64,000 nt of DNA from Glycomyces buryatensis (GCF_004912275.1 NZ_STGY01000007.1:1-64000); one strand, 5' to 3'; shown: positions 43,512 to 53,114, numbered from the stretch's first letter. Notes: a model not told the origin generated them from the sequence alone. A program made the numbers and translations.

Positions 43512-43825
43512 ACATAATATTGATAACGGTAAATATATATCAGGTCTTTGGAGGCCGGTGACCAGCAGAATTGTCGACCTTCCGGCGCGATCGATTGCCC
43601 GCCGACAGTGCGTCAGGAGCTGAGCACCATCGCCACCCCGATCCCAACGGATTTCACCGCGGCATCCAGATCCAGGCGACCTTCATTGTGGAATGCGCCT
43701 TCTTTTCAGTTGCGGCGGACGCGGCGCGGTGGTTCAATCTCTTAGAAAACGCTTTCTACCCTTTCCCTTTCCCCTTGTCTGGACTGCCCTTGCGACGCTT
43801 TCACTCCCTCGTCCGCGACCGTCTG
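43505..43825. other. Region before the exporter pair
   Basis: This 321-bp stretch starts AT-rich (ATAATATTGATAACGGTAAA near 43514), an apparent promoter unlike the GC-rich surroundings, followed by GGAGGCC at 43550. Plus-strand frames here are open into the first exporter but show no recognisable domain. It is where a leader peptide or small precursor gene would be expected. Confidence 0.4.
43558..43623 (+). CDS. Possible 21-aa peptide gene
   Basis: A GTG start 3 nt after GGAGGCC opens a short frame (VTSRIVDLPARSI...) of 21 codons ending TGA, behind an AT-rich promoter-like stretch and upstream of two ABC exporters. The ribosome-binding site is closer than ideal and there is no biosynthetic enzyme nearby, so it is only a candidate leader or exported peptide. 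Confidence 0.2.
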   Translation: MTSRIVDLPARSIARRQCVRS

Positions 43826-45601
43826 ATGTTCTTGCGGCTGCTACGGCATGCCGGCCCCACCGTGGTCACCGGCCTGGTGGCCGTCGGCCTGGTCAGTGCC
43901 GTCTTGCCGGCGCTCGCGGCGGCAGCGACCGGTTGGCTGCTGTCGAGCCTTTCCGGCGACTTCACCGCTCCGCTCGTGGCGGTCGGCGGGCTGCTCCTGG
44001 TCGGGCAGGGCTGCCAAATTGCGTCCGGGCTGATCGGGCTGGCGGCCACCAGCCGCGTCGACATCGCCCACCGCGCCGAGGTCGCCAAGGTGGCGACCGG
44101 GACGGCGACCGTGGACGTCATCGAACGGCAGGACACCCAGGACCTCCTGGGGACCGCCCGAGCGGACCTCGGCGAGTGGGTGGAGAAGACGCCTGGGCAA
44201 GGGGCCGTCGCCGCGCTGCGCATCATCTTGCAGTACTTCGGCCTCACCGCCTCCGCCGTGGTCGTCGCGGCATGGTCCCCCTGGCTCGTGCCAGTGCTGA
44301 TCGTCCCGGCACTGGCAGTCCGCGCTCACGCCATTCGCCTGTGGAAGCGGCGGTTCCAGAACTTCGTCGACGGCATGGAGCACCACCGCCGTTACCGATA
44401 TTGGGGCGAACTGCCGATGAACCGCTCCGAAGCCAAGGAGATGCGGATCTTCGGCCTGACCGAATGGGCGATCGGCAACCATCAGCTCGAACTGCACCGC
44501 CACCTGGACGACGAGTGGACCCACAACCGCACCATGGTCCTCGCGCAATGGATGCAGACCGCCGCCTCCCTCATCCCGCTGGCAGGAGTGTTCTGCGCGG
44601 TCGGCTACGCCACGGCCGTCCAGGGCAGCCCGGTCGGGGTGGCGAGCGCCGCCCTCTCCGCGGGCTGGGGCATCTTCACCGCCATCGCCAACCACGGCGA
44701 GACCATCAATATCGAAGGCTCGCGGGCCAGCCTCAAGGCATTGGCCGAACTCCGGGAACGCCTCGAGCCAGAGAAGCAGGACCGGTCACTGGGGACCATC
44801 GACTCGGATGGGCCGCCGCTGGTCCGCTTCGTGGGCGTCGAGTTCGGTTACGACGAGCGCACCCCGATCATGAAGGGCCTCGATCTGGAGATCCGTCCCG
44901 GCGAGACCCTTGCCGTCGTGGGGTTCAACGGCGCGGGCAAGTCCACGCTGATCAAACTGCTCGCGGGCGTCTACCGCCCCACCGGTGGCGGCATCACCGC
45001 CGACGGCGTCGGCACTGCCGAGATCGAGCGGTGGAACGCGAAACTGGCGATCGTGTTCCAGGACTTCGTGAAATACCACCTGACCGTCGCCGAGAACATC
45101 AGCCTGGGCTTCCCTGGCCCCGCCGATCCGGAGCTCATCGGCAAGGCCATTGAGGATGCCGGGTTCGGCGACGTGGTCGCGCGGCTCGACGCCGGCGCCG
45201 ACACTCCCCTGGACCGATCCCGCGACCGCGGCACCGACTTCTCCGGCGGACAGTGGCAGCAGCTGGCGCTCGCCCGGGCGCTCTATGCGATCGGGCGCGG
45301 CGCGAAGATCCTGGTGCTCGACGAGCCCACCGCCCACCTGGACGTGCGGACCGAGAAGGCGCTGTTCGACCGGCTGGAAGGCCTCACTGACGGGATGACG
45401 ACCATCCTTGTCTCACACCGGCTCTCGACCGTCCGCCGCGCCGACCGGATCGTCCTGCTCGCGGACGGGAAGGTCGCCGAGTCCGGCACTCACGCCGAGT
45501 TGACGGCTCTCGGCGGCGACTACGCGCACATGTACCGCCTGCAAGCCGAACGCTACAAATCCGGATACGACGATCGACTGGAAGCGGGTGAACTCCGATG
45601 A
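43826..45601 (+). CDS. ABC exporter, fused membrane and ATPase domains
   Basis: From ATG 43826 (MFLRLLRHAGPTVVTGLVAV) the protein has 591 aa; the frame is open upstream to 43571 but without a better start, and no clear ribosome-binding site is seen. Six transmembrane helices (to about 320) include the coupling segment MNRSEAKEMRIFGLTEW, typical of exporters from natural-product clusters. The ATPase domain shows Walker A GFNGAGKST, signature FSGGQWQQLALARAL, Walker B ILVLDEPTAHLD and the switch His in SHRLST. It overlaps the second exporter by 4 nt (ATGA), so the two probably form a heterodimer. Confidence 0.88.
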   Translation: MFLRLLRHAGPTVVTGLVAVGLVSAVLPALAAAATGWLLSSLSGDFTAPLVAVGGLLLVGQGCQIASGLIGLAATSRVDIAHRAEVAKVATGTATVDVIERQDTQDLLGTARADLGEWVEKTPGQGAVAALRIILQYFGLTASAVVVAAWSPWLVPVLIVPALAVRAHAIRLWKRRFQNFVDGMEHHRRYRYWGELPMNRSEAKEMRIFGLTEWAIGNHQLELHRHLDDEWTHNRTMVLAQWMQTAASLIPLAGVFCAVGYATAVQGSPVGVASAALSAGWGIFTAIANHGETINIEGSRASLKALAELRERLEPEKQDRSLGTIDSDGPPLVRFVGVEFGYDERTPIMKGLDLEIRPGETLAVVGFNGAGKSTLIKLLAGVYRPTGGGITADGVGTAEIERWNAKLAIVFQDFVKYHLTVAENISLGFPGPADPELIGKAIEDAGFGDVVARLDAGADTPLDRSRDRGTDFSGGQWQQLALARALYAIGRGAKILVLDEPTAHLDVRTEKALFDRLEGLTDGMTTILVSHRLSTVRRADRIVLLADGKVAESGTHAELTALGGDYAHMYRLQAERYKSGYDDRLEAGELR

Positions 45602-47388
45602 AGCAGCTCCGAGCGTACGCACGGATGCATCGCGAACTGTTCGCGATCAGCCTCAAGCGCGAACCGCGGATCACCGTCGGGACCATGGCCTGCCTGGTGT
45701 TCGGCGCGATCGCGTTCGCCGTCACCGGCCTGTCCATGAAGTACGTGGTCGACTCCATGGTCGAGCGCGACGCCACCGCGGCGATCATCGCCGCCTTCCT
45801 GGCGGCGCTGTCGTTCACTTTGGACCGCTCGATCTCCGGCGTCTATTACATCCTGCAGCGGGAACTGATCGACAAGGTCGGTCACATCGACCTCGACCCC
45901 GCGATCATGCGGGCCGCCGGCACCCTTCCCGAAGTCGACCACCTGGAGCACACCGAGTTCCTGGACCGCATGACGGCCCTGCGCAACAAGGCTTGGGCGG
46001 TCATCTGGTCGACCCTGCTCGTGGGCGAGGCCTGCTCGATGGCGCTGCGACTGCTGCTGGCCCTGGCGATCCTGGGCACCACCAGCCCGTGGCTGCTGCT
46101 CATGCTGCCGTGCGCGGCGGTCCAGCTCATCCTGGACCGGCGCGGCCAGGCCCACGAGAAGCAGTCCGAGCTCGATCTGGCCGAAGACAAGCGGATCCAA
46201 GACCACCTGTTCGAACTGTGCCTCAGCGCCTCCGCGGGCAAGGAGATCCGCTCCACCGGCGCCGCCCCCGAACTGCTCGAACGCTACGGCGCCGCGGCCG
46301 ACCGCGCCCGAACCACCCGCCTGCGCGGCCAATTCACCGGCAGCCTGTGGCGCATCGCCGGTTGGTGCGTCTTCGCCATCGGATTCACCATCTCCATCGG
46401 ACTCGTCATCGCACAAGTGCAACGCGGCACCGCCACCGCCGGCGACGTCATGCTGGCCGCCACCATCGGTGCGATGCTGCGCGAGGTCGTCTCGCGGGCG
46501 GTCTCGTCCGCCGCCGGCGCCACGGGCACCATCCGAGTGCTGGAGCCGTACCTGTGGCTGCGCGAATACGCCGAAGAGCACCGGGAGACCGGAGAGCGGA
46601 AGCCCGCGCCCGAGCGCCTGACCGACGGGATCCGGCTTCGGAACCTGCACTTCACCTACCGGGGCACCGAAACACCCGCCGTCGAGGGGGTCTCGGTCGA
46701 CCTGCCCGCCGGGTCGGTTGTGGCCGTCGTCGGCGAATACGGCTCGGGCAAGACCACCTTGATGAAGCTCCTCGCCGGGCTGCACCGCCCCAGCGCCGGG
46801 GCGATCGAGGTCGACGGCACCGATCTATCCGAGATGGACATCGAGTCCTGGCGCTCATCCATGAGCGCGACGTTCCAGGATTTCGGCCGCTACCACACCA
46901 CCTTCGCCGAAGCGATCGCCATCGGCGACCTCCGAGGCGGCAGTGCCGCCGCCCTGGACGCCGCCGTGGCCGCCGCCGACGCCGACAGCCTCCGGTCACG
47001 ACTGCCCGACGGCGACCAGACCCAGCTCGGCACCCGCTTCGGCGGCGTCGAAATCTCCGAAGGCCAATGGCAGAAAGTCGCACTCGCCCGCTCGTGCATG
47101 CGACCCGCACCGCTGCTGTTCCTCCTCGACGAGCCGACCGCCTCACTGGACGCCCCCAGTGAGCAGGCGGTGTTCGACTCGTACATGGCCAGGTCCAAGC
47201 AGATCGCCTCGGCCACCGGTTCGATCACAGTGATCGTCTCCCACCGGTTCTCCACCGTGGCCGGGGCCGACCTGATCCTGGTGATGAAGCACGGTCGGCT
47301 GATCGAGTCCGGCGGCCACGATGCACTGCTGTCCGCCGGCGGCACCTACGCCGAGCTGTACGGCATCCACGCCGCCTCCTACTCCTAA
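45598..47388 (+). CDS. ABC exporter, second fused subunit
   Basis: This 596-aa protein has the same membrane-ATPase architecture. The ATPase domain shows Walker A GEYGSGKTT, a degenerate signature ISEGQWQKVALARS (Glu in place of Gly), Walker B LLFLLDEPTASLD and SHRFST. One canonical and one degenerate site are common in heterodimeric exporters. No peptidase domain is fused, so any exported peptide would be matured elsewhere. The pair lies between two copies of a 41-bp repeat inside the accessory island. Confidence 0.88.
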   Translation: MKQLRAYARMHRELFAISLKREPRITVGTMACLVFGAIAFAVTGLSMKYVVDSMVERDATAAIIAAFLAALSFTLDRSISGVYYILQRELIDKVGHIDLDPAIMRAAGTLPEVDHLEHTEFLDRMTALRNKAWAVIWSTLLVGEACSMALRLLLALAILGTTSPWLLLMLPCAAVQLILDRRGQAHEKQSELDLAEDKRIQDHLFELCLSASAGKEIRSTGAAPELLERYGAAADRARTTRLRGQFTGSLWRIAGWCVFAIGFTISIGLVIAQVQRGTATAGDVMLAATIGAMLREVVSRAVSSAAGATGTIRVLEPYLWLREYAEEHRETGERKPAPERLTDGIRLRNLHFTYRGTETPAVEGVSVDLPAGSVVAVVGEYGSGKTTLMKLLAGLHRPSAGAIEVDGTDLSEMDIESWRSSMSATFQDFGRYHTTFAEAIAIGDLRGGSAAALDAAVAAADADSLRSRLPDGDQTQLGTRFGGVEISEGQWQKVALARSCMRPAPLLFLLDEPTASLDAPSEQAVFDSYMARSKQIASATGSITVIVSHRFSTVAGADLILVMKHGRLIESGGHDALLSAGGTYAELYGIHAASYS

Positions 47389-47400
47389 GCGGATCGCTGA

Positions 47401-47441
47401 CGACCTGCGGCAACGTGTTCGAATACGCGACCATACGGGGC
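47401..47441. repeat. Right copy of 41-bp direct repeat
   Basis: It repeats 43472-43511 in the same orientation and keeps only the first dozen codons (MVAYSNTLPQVV, minus strand) of the HTH gene, 13 bp behind the second exporter. Confidence 0.85.
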
Positions 47442-47459
47442 GCTCTGTCCCCAGGCCGG

Positions 47460-48122
47460 TCATTGATCCTTGAACGTGGCTCCCGCTATCCCTTCGTCCT
47501 CGATGAGCTGGGCGGTCAGGTCCGCCACCGATCCCCGCCCATGGAGGGTGAGGACGGTGCTGCGCTCACCGTCGCCGTCCCGGCGCTCGGCGCTGATCTC
47601 GATCACGGTGAACCCCTCGTCCGTGCAGGTGGACAGCGCATTGGTGAGCGCCCCGGCCGAGGTGTAGACCAGGTGGAGCCGGCCGGAATGCAGGGCGTGC
47701 TTGGCGATCACCCGCTCGATCGGGTTCAGGCCGGTGACGACGATCAGGTGGAGCGCGGTCACCGCCGTCGCCAGCGCCGGCAGTCCGGCGGCGCAGGCCA
47801 TCGCGAGCGCCGTGGTCACCCAGATCGAGGCGGCCGTGGTCATGCCGAACACCAGGTTGCGATGGAAGAAGATGACGCCCGCGCCGAGGAAACCGATGCC
47901 GGTCACCACCTGGGCGGCGATGCGAGTCTCGTCGATCCCCGTAGCCCCGTCGAGGAGGTCGAAGCCGATGCGTCCGGAGAGGACGAACAGGGCCGAACCG
48001 GCCGCGATGAGCGCGTGCGTGCGCATCCCGGCGGCCTTGCCCTGGTATTCGCGTTCGGCGCCGACCAGGACGCCGAGCGCCGTCGCCAGCGCCAGCAGCC
48101 CGAACTGTTCCCAGAAATCCAC
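47460..48122 (-). CDS. MgtC/SapB-family membrane protein
   Basis: The 220-aa protein has four to five N-terminal helices with the family signatures GVLVGAEREYQGKAAGMRTH and GIGFLGAGVIFF, and a C-terminal ACT-like cytoplasmic domain (about 145-220). MgtC proteins help survival at low magnesium and modulate the F-type ATPase in pathogens; here the role is inferred as Mg2+/acid adaptation. The GTG at 48122 follows GGGAGGC. Confidence 0.9.
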   Translation of the reverse strand: MDFWEQFGLLALATALGVLVGAEREYQGKAAGMRTHALIAAGSALFVLSGRIGFDLLDGATGIDETRIAAQVVTGIGFLGAGVIFFHRNLVFGMTTAASIWVTTALAMACAAGLPALATAVTALHLIVVTGLNPIERVIAKHALHSGRLHLVYTSAGALTNALSTCTDEGFTVIEISAERRDGDGERSTVLTLHGRGSVADLTAQLIEDEGIAGATFKDQ

Positions 48123-48191
48123 ACGGCCTCCCTGGATCGCGGCGCGTACACCCGACTCCTGGGATTACCCGGGCGGCGGTGCGCTCAATCC

Positions 48192-49190
48192 TCAGGAGAG
48201 CAGGTCGGACTCCCAGCCGTTCGGGCCGTCGGCCGTGCCGCGCTCGCCCTTGACCAGGCGGTAGTGCTCCTCGGCGAGCGACTGCGGGCCGAGCTGTTCG
48301 CCGAGGACGTCGAGCCAGTCGCCGGGGGCGACCTGGGTGGGGTAGGCGCGCATGGCGGCGCGCTTGCGTTCGGCGGCGTCGGGGCCGCCCGCGATCAGGG
48401 CGTCGACCTCCTCGTCGGGGGCGCCGAACGGCAGGTCCTCGACGCTCTCGACGCCCTCGAAGGGGTTGTCGGTGGCGCCGGCGAAGGCGTCGAACTGGTC
48501 AGCGAGGACGCTGCGGGGCAGGGTGGTCCAGTAGATCTTGCGGATCTCGTGCGCGGCCCCGAGTTCGGGCCGCCAGGCCGGGTCGGCGGCGAGTTCGGCG
48601 CCGCTCATGGCGACGCGGTGGGCCTGGATGTGGTCGGGGTGACCGTAGAAACCGTTGGGGTCGTATGTGACCAGGACTTCGGGGCGACGCTCGCGCATGA
48701 TGGAGACGAGGTCGGCGGCGGCGGTGTCGACATCGGCGCCCCAGAAGGCGCGCGGGTGGTCATTGGTCGGCAGCCCCATCATCCCCGAGTCCCTCCAGCG
48801 GCCGACGCCGCCGAGAAAATGGGTGTCGGTGACGCCGAGCGCCGCCGTGGCCTGGCGATACTCCCAGTAGCGGTAGCCGCCGAGCTGGTCGGCCTGATCG
48901 GCGGCGAGCTGCGCCAGCTGGGGGACGCGGACCTCGCCCTCCTCGCCGAGCGTGCAGGTGACGACCGTGACGTGCGCGTCGGACCTGGCCGCGTAGTGGG
49001 CGAGGGTCGCGCCGGTGCCGACGGTCTCGTCGTCGGGGTGGGCATGGACGAACAGAATGACGCGCGCACCCGGGTTGAGGCCGCCGGAGTCGTGGTGAGC
49101 AGAGTCGTCGTGGGCCGAGTCGTCGTGGGCCGAGTCGTCGTGGGCCGAGTCGTTGTGAACAGGGTCGAGACGGGCACCGGATTCACTCAT
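48192..49190 (-). CDS. mshB: Mycothiol deacetylase MshB
   Basis: MshB removes the acetyl group from GlcNAc-Ins, the second step in mycothiol synthesis. The 332-aa protein has the zinc motif FVHAHPDDE and [10 protein letters not shown] of the LmbE fold, and NPFEGV..VEDLPFG and [16 protein letters not shown] at the end. The ATG at 49190 ([10 protein letters not shown]) follows TACCCT by 6 nt, a leaderless pattern; the frame is open to 49250. Residues ~11-35 are five tandem (H)DDSA units that family members lack. Mycothiol marks the host as actinobacterial. Confidence 0.92.
   Translation of the reverse strand: MSESGARLDPVHNDSAHDDSAHDDSAHDDSAHHDSGGLNPGARVILFVHAHPDDETVGTGATLAHYAARSDAHVTVVTCTLGEEGEVRVPQLAQLAADQADQLGGYRYWEYRQATAALGVTDTHFLGGVGRWRDSGMMGLPTNDHPRAFWGADVDTAAADLVSIMRERRPEVLVTYDPNGFYGHPDHIQAHRVAMSGAELAADPAWRPELGAAHEIRKIYWTTLPRSVLADQFDAFAGATDNPFEGVESVEDLPFGAPDEEVDALIAGGPDAAERKRAAMRAYPTQVAPGDWLDVLGEQLGPQSLAEEHYRLVKGERGTADGPNGWESDLLS
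49087..49161 (-). repeat. 15-bp tandem repeat in mshB
   Basis: Five tandem 15-bp units (central form GAGTCGTCGTGGGCC on the plus strand) encode the HDDSA pentads near the N-terminus of MshB. The outer units have diverged; the three central ones are identical. Confidence 0.9.
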
Positions 49191-49395
49191 GCCCCAAGGG
49201 TAGCCGCGGGGTCTGACCACACCGGCATTCATCAGCCACACGCGACTCACGCAAAACCAATAAACGTATAGTTCCAGTAAGAATAAAGCTCGCGATTGTG
49301 ATGAACCCCATGCACTTTGCGCCGGGCGCTGGCGTTATCCTGCGCTGAGCGAGCACTAGCCCGTGCCGTTCGACAGATCGCGCGAAGGGGCGCTG

Positions 49396-50202
49396 ATGAC
49401 CACGACCGAAGACACCGCCGTCTCTCCACCGCCGCGCGCCGCCATCACCCCACGCAACCTCAGGACCGACTCGTGGATGCGCGGACCGATCCTGACCGTC
49501 GTCGGCATCACCATCTGGGTCGTCTACGCGACCTTCCGCGTGTTCTACCAGGGCGACTACTGGGTCCCCGACTACCACTACCTGACGCCGTTCTACTCCC
49601 CGTGCGTCTCCGAGGGCTGCATCCCCGACTCCGCCCACTTCGGACGGTTCCTGCCCGACAGCCCGCTCATCCCCTACGCCGCAGTGAGCCTGCCGTTCCT
49701 GCTGGCCTTCCGGCTCACCTGCTACTACTACCGCAAGGCCTACTACCGCTCGTTCTGGCTCTCCCCGCCCGCCTGCGCCGTCCCCGACGGGCACGCGAAG
49801 TACACCGGCGAGACCCGCTTCCCCCTCGTCGGGCAGAACCTGCACCGCTACTTCTTCTACGCGGCCTTCCTCATCTCGGTGATCAACACCTACGACGCGA
49901 TATTGGCCTTCCACTCCCCCGAGGGCTTCGGCTTCGGCCTGGGCAACCTCGTGCTGCTGGCCAATGTGGTCCTGCTGTGGTGCTACACCTTCGGCTGCCA
50001 CTCGTGTCGCCACGTGATGGGCGGACGGCTGAAGCACTTCTCCAAGCACCCCATCCGCTACCGACTGTGGACGATCTCCAGCGCGCTCAACAACCGCCAC
50101 ATGATGTGGGCGTGGATCACGCTCGCCTCGCTGGCCCTGACCGACTTCTACGTCATGTCGGTCGCCGCCGGCTGGATCGACGACCTCCGGTTCGTTAACT
50201 AA
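49396..50202 (+). CDS. sdhC: Succinate dehydrogenase membrane subunit
   Basis: The 268-aa protein has five to six transmembrane helices and conserved His residues (QNLHRYFFY, CHSCRHVMGG, NNRHMMW) suited to binding haem b. It resembles the long SdhC subunit encoded before SdhA and SdhB in actinobacterial complex II of the Sdh1 type. The ATG at 49396 follows AAGGGGCG. The flavoprotein gene begins 29 bp downstream. Confidence 0.88.
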   Translation: MTTTEDTAVSPPPRAAITPRNLRTDSWMRGPILTVVGITIWVVYATFRVFYQGDYWVPDYHYLTPFYSPCVSEGCIPDSAHFGRFLPDSPLIPYAAVSLPFLLAFRLTCYYYRKAYYRSFWLSPPACAVPDGHAKYTGETRFPLVGQNLHRYFFYAAFLISVINTYDAILAFHSPEGFGFGLGNLVLLANVVLLWCYTFGCHSCRHVMGGRLKHFSKHPIRYRLWTISSALNNRHMMWAWITLASLALTDFYVMSVAAGWIDDLRFVN

Positions 50203-50231
50203 CACGGCATCAACTAGGTAGGCAGCCACCA

Positions 50232-52139
50232 ATGAGCGAATCACTCAACGACGTCGAGCACCTGGCCTGCGACGTCCTCATCATCGGCGCCGGCGGCGCC
50301 GGACTGCGCGCCGCCGTGGAGGCCCGGCTCGCCGGCAAGAGCGTCATCGTCATCTCCAAGTCCCTGTTCGGCAAGGCGCACACCGTCATGGCCGAGGGCG
50401 GCGCCGCCGCCGCGATGGGCAATGTCAACTCCAAGGACAGCTGGCAGGTGCACTTCCGCGACACCATGCGCGGCGGCAAGTTCCTCAACAACTACCGGAT
50501 GGCCGAACTCCACGCCCAGGAGGCGCCCGCGCGGATCTGGGAACTGGAGACCTACGGGGCCCTGTTCGACCGCACCCCCGACGGCAAGATCAGCCAGCGC
50601 AACTTCGGCGGCCACGAATACCCGCGGCTGGCCCACGTCGGCGACCGCACCGGCCTGGAGCTCATCCGCACCCTCCAGCAGAAGCTCGTCTCGCTCCAGC
50701 AGGACGACGAGGCCGCCGGCGAAGGCGAGGAGAAGCTGCAGGTCATCGACGAAACCACCGTCACGGAACTGTTCGTCGAGGGCGGCGCCGTCAAGGGCGC
50801 CTTCGGGTACCGGCGGAACACCGGGCGGTTCATGGCCATCGCGGCGCCGTCGATCGTACTGGCCACCGGCGGCATCGGCCGCTCCTTCAAGGTCACCTCG
50901 AACTCCTGGGAGTACACGGGAGACGGCCACGCGCTGGCGCTCAGGGCGGGCGCGTCGCTGATCAATATGGAGTTCATCCAGTTCCACCCCACCGGGATGG
51001 TCTGGCCCCCTTCGGTTCGCGGCATCCTCGTCACCGAGTCGGTGCGCGGCGACGGCGGCGTCCTCAAGAACTCCGAGGGCAAACGGTTCATGTTCGACTA
51101 CATCCCCGAGGTGTTCAAGGCGCAGTACGCCGACAACCCCGACGAGGGCGACCGCTGGTACACCGACCCCGACACGAACCGCCGGCCCCCGGAGCTGCTG
51201 CCGCGCGACGAGGTCGCCCGGGCCATCAACTCGGAGGTCAAGGCGGGCAGGGGAAGCGAGCACGGCGGGGTGTACCTCGACATCGCCTCGCGGCGCAGCG
51301 CCGAGTACATCCGCAAGAAGCTGCCGTCCATGTACCACCAGTTCAAGGAGCTGGCGGACGTCGACATCACGGTGGAGCCGATGGAGGTGGGCCCGACCTG
51401 CCACTACATCATGGGCGGCATCGAGGTCGACGCCGAGACCACCGTGTCCAAGGTCGAGGGGCTGTTCGCGGCCGGTGAGGTGTCGGGCGGCATGCACGGC
51501 TCGAACCGGCTGGGCGGCAACTCGCTGTCGGACCTGCTGGTCTTCGGCAAGCGGGCCGGCGAGTACGCGGCCGAGCGGGCCTCGACGGTGGAGCCGCCGA
51601 AGCTCACCGATGCGGAGCTGACCGCGGCCGCGGCGGACGCGTTGCGCCCGTTCGAAAACGACGGCGAGAACCCGTTCGAGTTGCAGGCCGCCATGCAGGC
51701 GATCAATGGCCGGCTCGTCGGGATCATCAGGCGCTCGGGCGAACTCGAAGAGGCGCTGGAGGAGCTGGAGGCGCTGCGGCCGCGCATCGAGGCGGTCTCG
51801 GCGACCGGCGGGCGGGCCTACAACCCCGGCTGGCACCTGGCGCTGGACCTGCGCAATATGCTGCTGTGCTCGATCGCGACCGCCAAGGCCGCGCTGGAGC
51901 GCGACGAATCGCGCGGCGGGCACACCCGCGAGGACGCGCCGGGCTTGGACCCGCAGTGGCGCAAGACGAACCTGGTGGCCGAGCTCGACGGCGAGAGCAT
52001 CGCGCTGCGCCGCCAGCCGGTGCCGACGATGACGCCGGAGCTGCTGGGGCTCTTCGAGACCACGGAACTGGCCAAGTACATGACCCCCGAGGAATACCAG
52101 GCCTCCTCGACCGAGGAAGGGCAGGAGGAATCCGAATGA
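50232..52139 (+). CDS. sdhA: Succinate dehydrogenase flavoprotein subunit
   Basis: The 635-aa subunit oxidises succinate to fumarate. It has the FAD Rossmann motif LIIGAGGAGLRAAVEA (about 15-30), a covalent-FAD His region GKAHTVMAEGGAAAAMG, the substrate-binding HPTGMVWP and RGILVTESVRGDGG loops and the C-terminal NPGWHLALDLRNML. It sits between sdhC and sdhB, and its stop overlaps the sdhB start (ATGA). Confidence 0.96.
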   Translation: MSESLNDVEHLACDVLIIGAGGAGLRAAVEARLAGKSVIVISKSLFGKAHTVMAEGGAAAAMGNVNSKDSWQVHFRDTMRGGKFLNNYRMAELHAQEAPARIWELETYGALFDRTPDGKISQRNFGGHEYPRLAHVGDRTGLELIRTLQQKLVSLQQDDEAAGEGEEKLQVIDETTVTELFVEGGAVKGAFGYRRNTGRFMAIAAPSIVLATGGIGRSFKVTSNSWEYTGDGHALALRAGASLINMEFIQFHPTGMVWPPSVRGILVTESVRGDGGVLKNSEGKRFMFDYIPEVFKAQYADNPDEGDRWYTDPDTNRRPPELLPRDEVARAINSEVKAGRGSEHGGVYLDIASRRSAEYIRKKLPSMYHQFKELADVDITVEPMEVGPTCHYIMGGIEVDAETTVSKVEGLFAAGEVSGGMHGSNRLGGNSLSDLLVFGKRAGEYAAERASTVEPPKLTDAELTAAAADALRPFENDGENPFELQAAMQAINGRLVGIIRRSGELEEALEELEALRPRIEAVSATGGRAYNPGWHLALDLRNMLLCSIATAKAALERDESRGGHTREDAPGLDPQWRKTNLVAELDGESIALRRQPVPTMTPELLGLFETTELAKYMTPEEYQASSTEEGQEESE

Positions 52140-52927
52140 GCACGCGAACCTTCCAAGTATGGCGGGGCGACGCCGATGGCGGCGACTTCGACGAATACGA
52201 CGTCGAGGTCAACGAGGGCGAGGTGATTCTCGATGTGGTGCACCGCATCCAGGCCGAGCAGGCCCCGGACCTGGCGGTGCGGTGGAACTGCAAGGCCGGC
52301 AAGTGCGGTTCGTGCTCGGCCGAGGTGAACGGGATGCCGCGCCTGATGTGCATGACGCGGATGAACCTGTTCGAGGAGTCCGAGACGGTCACGATCACGC
52401 CGCTGCGGACCTTCCCGGTCGTGCGCGACCTGGTCACCGACGTCTCGTTCAACTACGAGAAGGCGCGCGAGATGCCGGCGTTCCGCCCCCCGGCCGACGT
52501 GAAGCCCGGCGAGTACCGGATGAGCCAGGTCGACGTCGAGCGCAGCCAGGAGTTCCGCAAGTGCATCGAGTGCTTCCTGTGCCAGAACACCTGTCACGTG
52601 GTGCGCGACCACGAGGACAATAAGGAGCCGTTCTCGGGCCCGCGCCTGTTCATCCGCGCGGCCGAGCTCGACATGCACCCGCTGGACGACCGCGATGACC
52701 GTCGCGACCAGGCACAGGACGAGCAGGGCCTGGGCTACTGCAATATCACCAAGTGCTGCACCGAGGTGTGTCCCGAGCACATTCACATCACCGACAACGC
52801 GATCATCCCGATGAAGGAGCGCATTGCCGGGGACCGGTACGACCCGCTGGTGTGGCTGGGCCGCAAGATCTTCCGCAAGGGAAAGCGCCCCGAGGACACG
52901 ACCGCCGCGCAGACGAAGACCGAATAG
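52136..52927 (+). CDS. sdhB: Succinate dehydrogenase iron-sulfur subunit
   Basis: The 263-aa subunit carries electrons from SdhA to quinone. The plant-type [2Fe-2S] site is CKAGKCGSCSAEVNG..LMC (about residues 52-75), followed by CIECFLCQNTC and CNITKCCTEVCP for the [4Fe-4S] and [3Fe-4S] clusters. It is the last gene of the sdhCAB operon; two hairpin terminators follow. Confidence 0.95.
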   Translation: MSTRTFQVWRGDADGGDFDEYDVEVNEGEVILDVVHRIQAEQAPDLAVRWNCKAGKCGSCSAEVNGMPRLMCMTRMNLFEESETVTITPLRTFPVVRDLVTDVSFNYEKAREMPAFRPPADVKPGEYRMSQVDVERSQEFRKCIECFLCQNTCHVVRDHEDNKEPFSGPRLFIRAAELDMHPLDDRDDRRDQAQDEQGLGYCNITKCCTEVCPEHIHITDNAIIPMKERIAGDRYDPLVWLGRKIFRKGKRPEDTTAAQTKTE

Positions 52928-52935
52928 GAGCCGCA

Positions 52936-52965
52936 GACGCCGGGGGTCTGTCGCACCCCGGCGTC
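52936..52965 (+). terminator. First terminator behind sdhB
   Basis: Arms GACGCCGGGG (52936-52945) and CCCCGGCGTC (52956-52965) pair over 10 bp, followed by ATTGTTG. Confidence 0.75.
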
Positions 52966-53032
52966 ATTGTTGAATCGGGGGTCCCCAGGACGCCCGTTTT
53001 GATAGCTGACACCCTGATTTGCCGGCATTTGC

Positions 53033-53075
53033 ACGAGGGTGCGCCGGGAGCCGCTGGCTCCCGGCGCACCCTCGT
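53033..53075. terminator. Bidirectional 20-bp hairpin terminator
   Basis: Arms 53033-53052 and 53056-53075 pair perfectly over 20 bp with a 3-nt loop. It separates the convergent sdh operon and ohr gene. Confidence 0.88.
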
Positions 53076-53114
53076 CGGCTTCTGGTCGACTGCTAGGCGG
53101 GTGTTTAAGAACCC

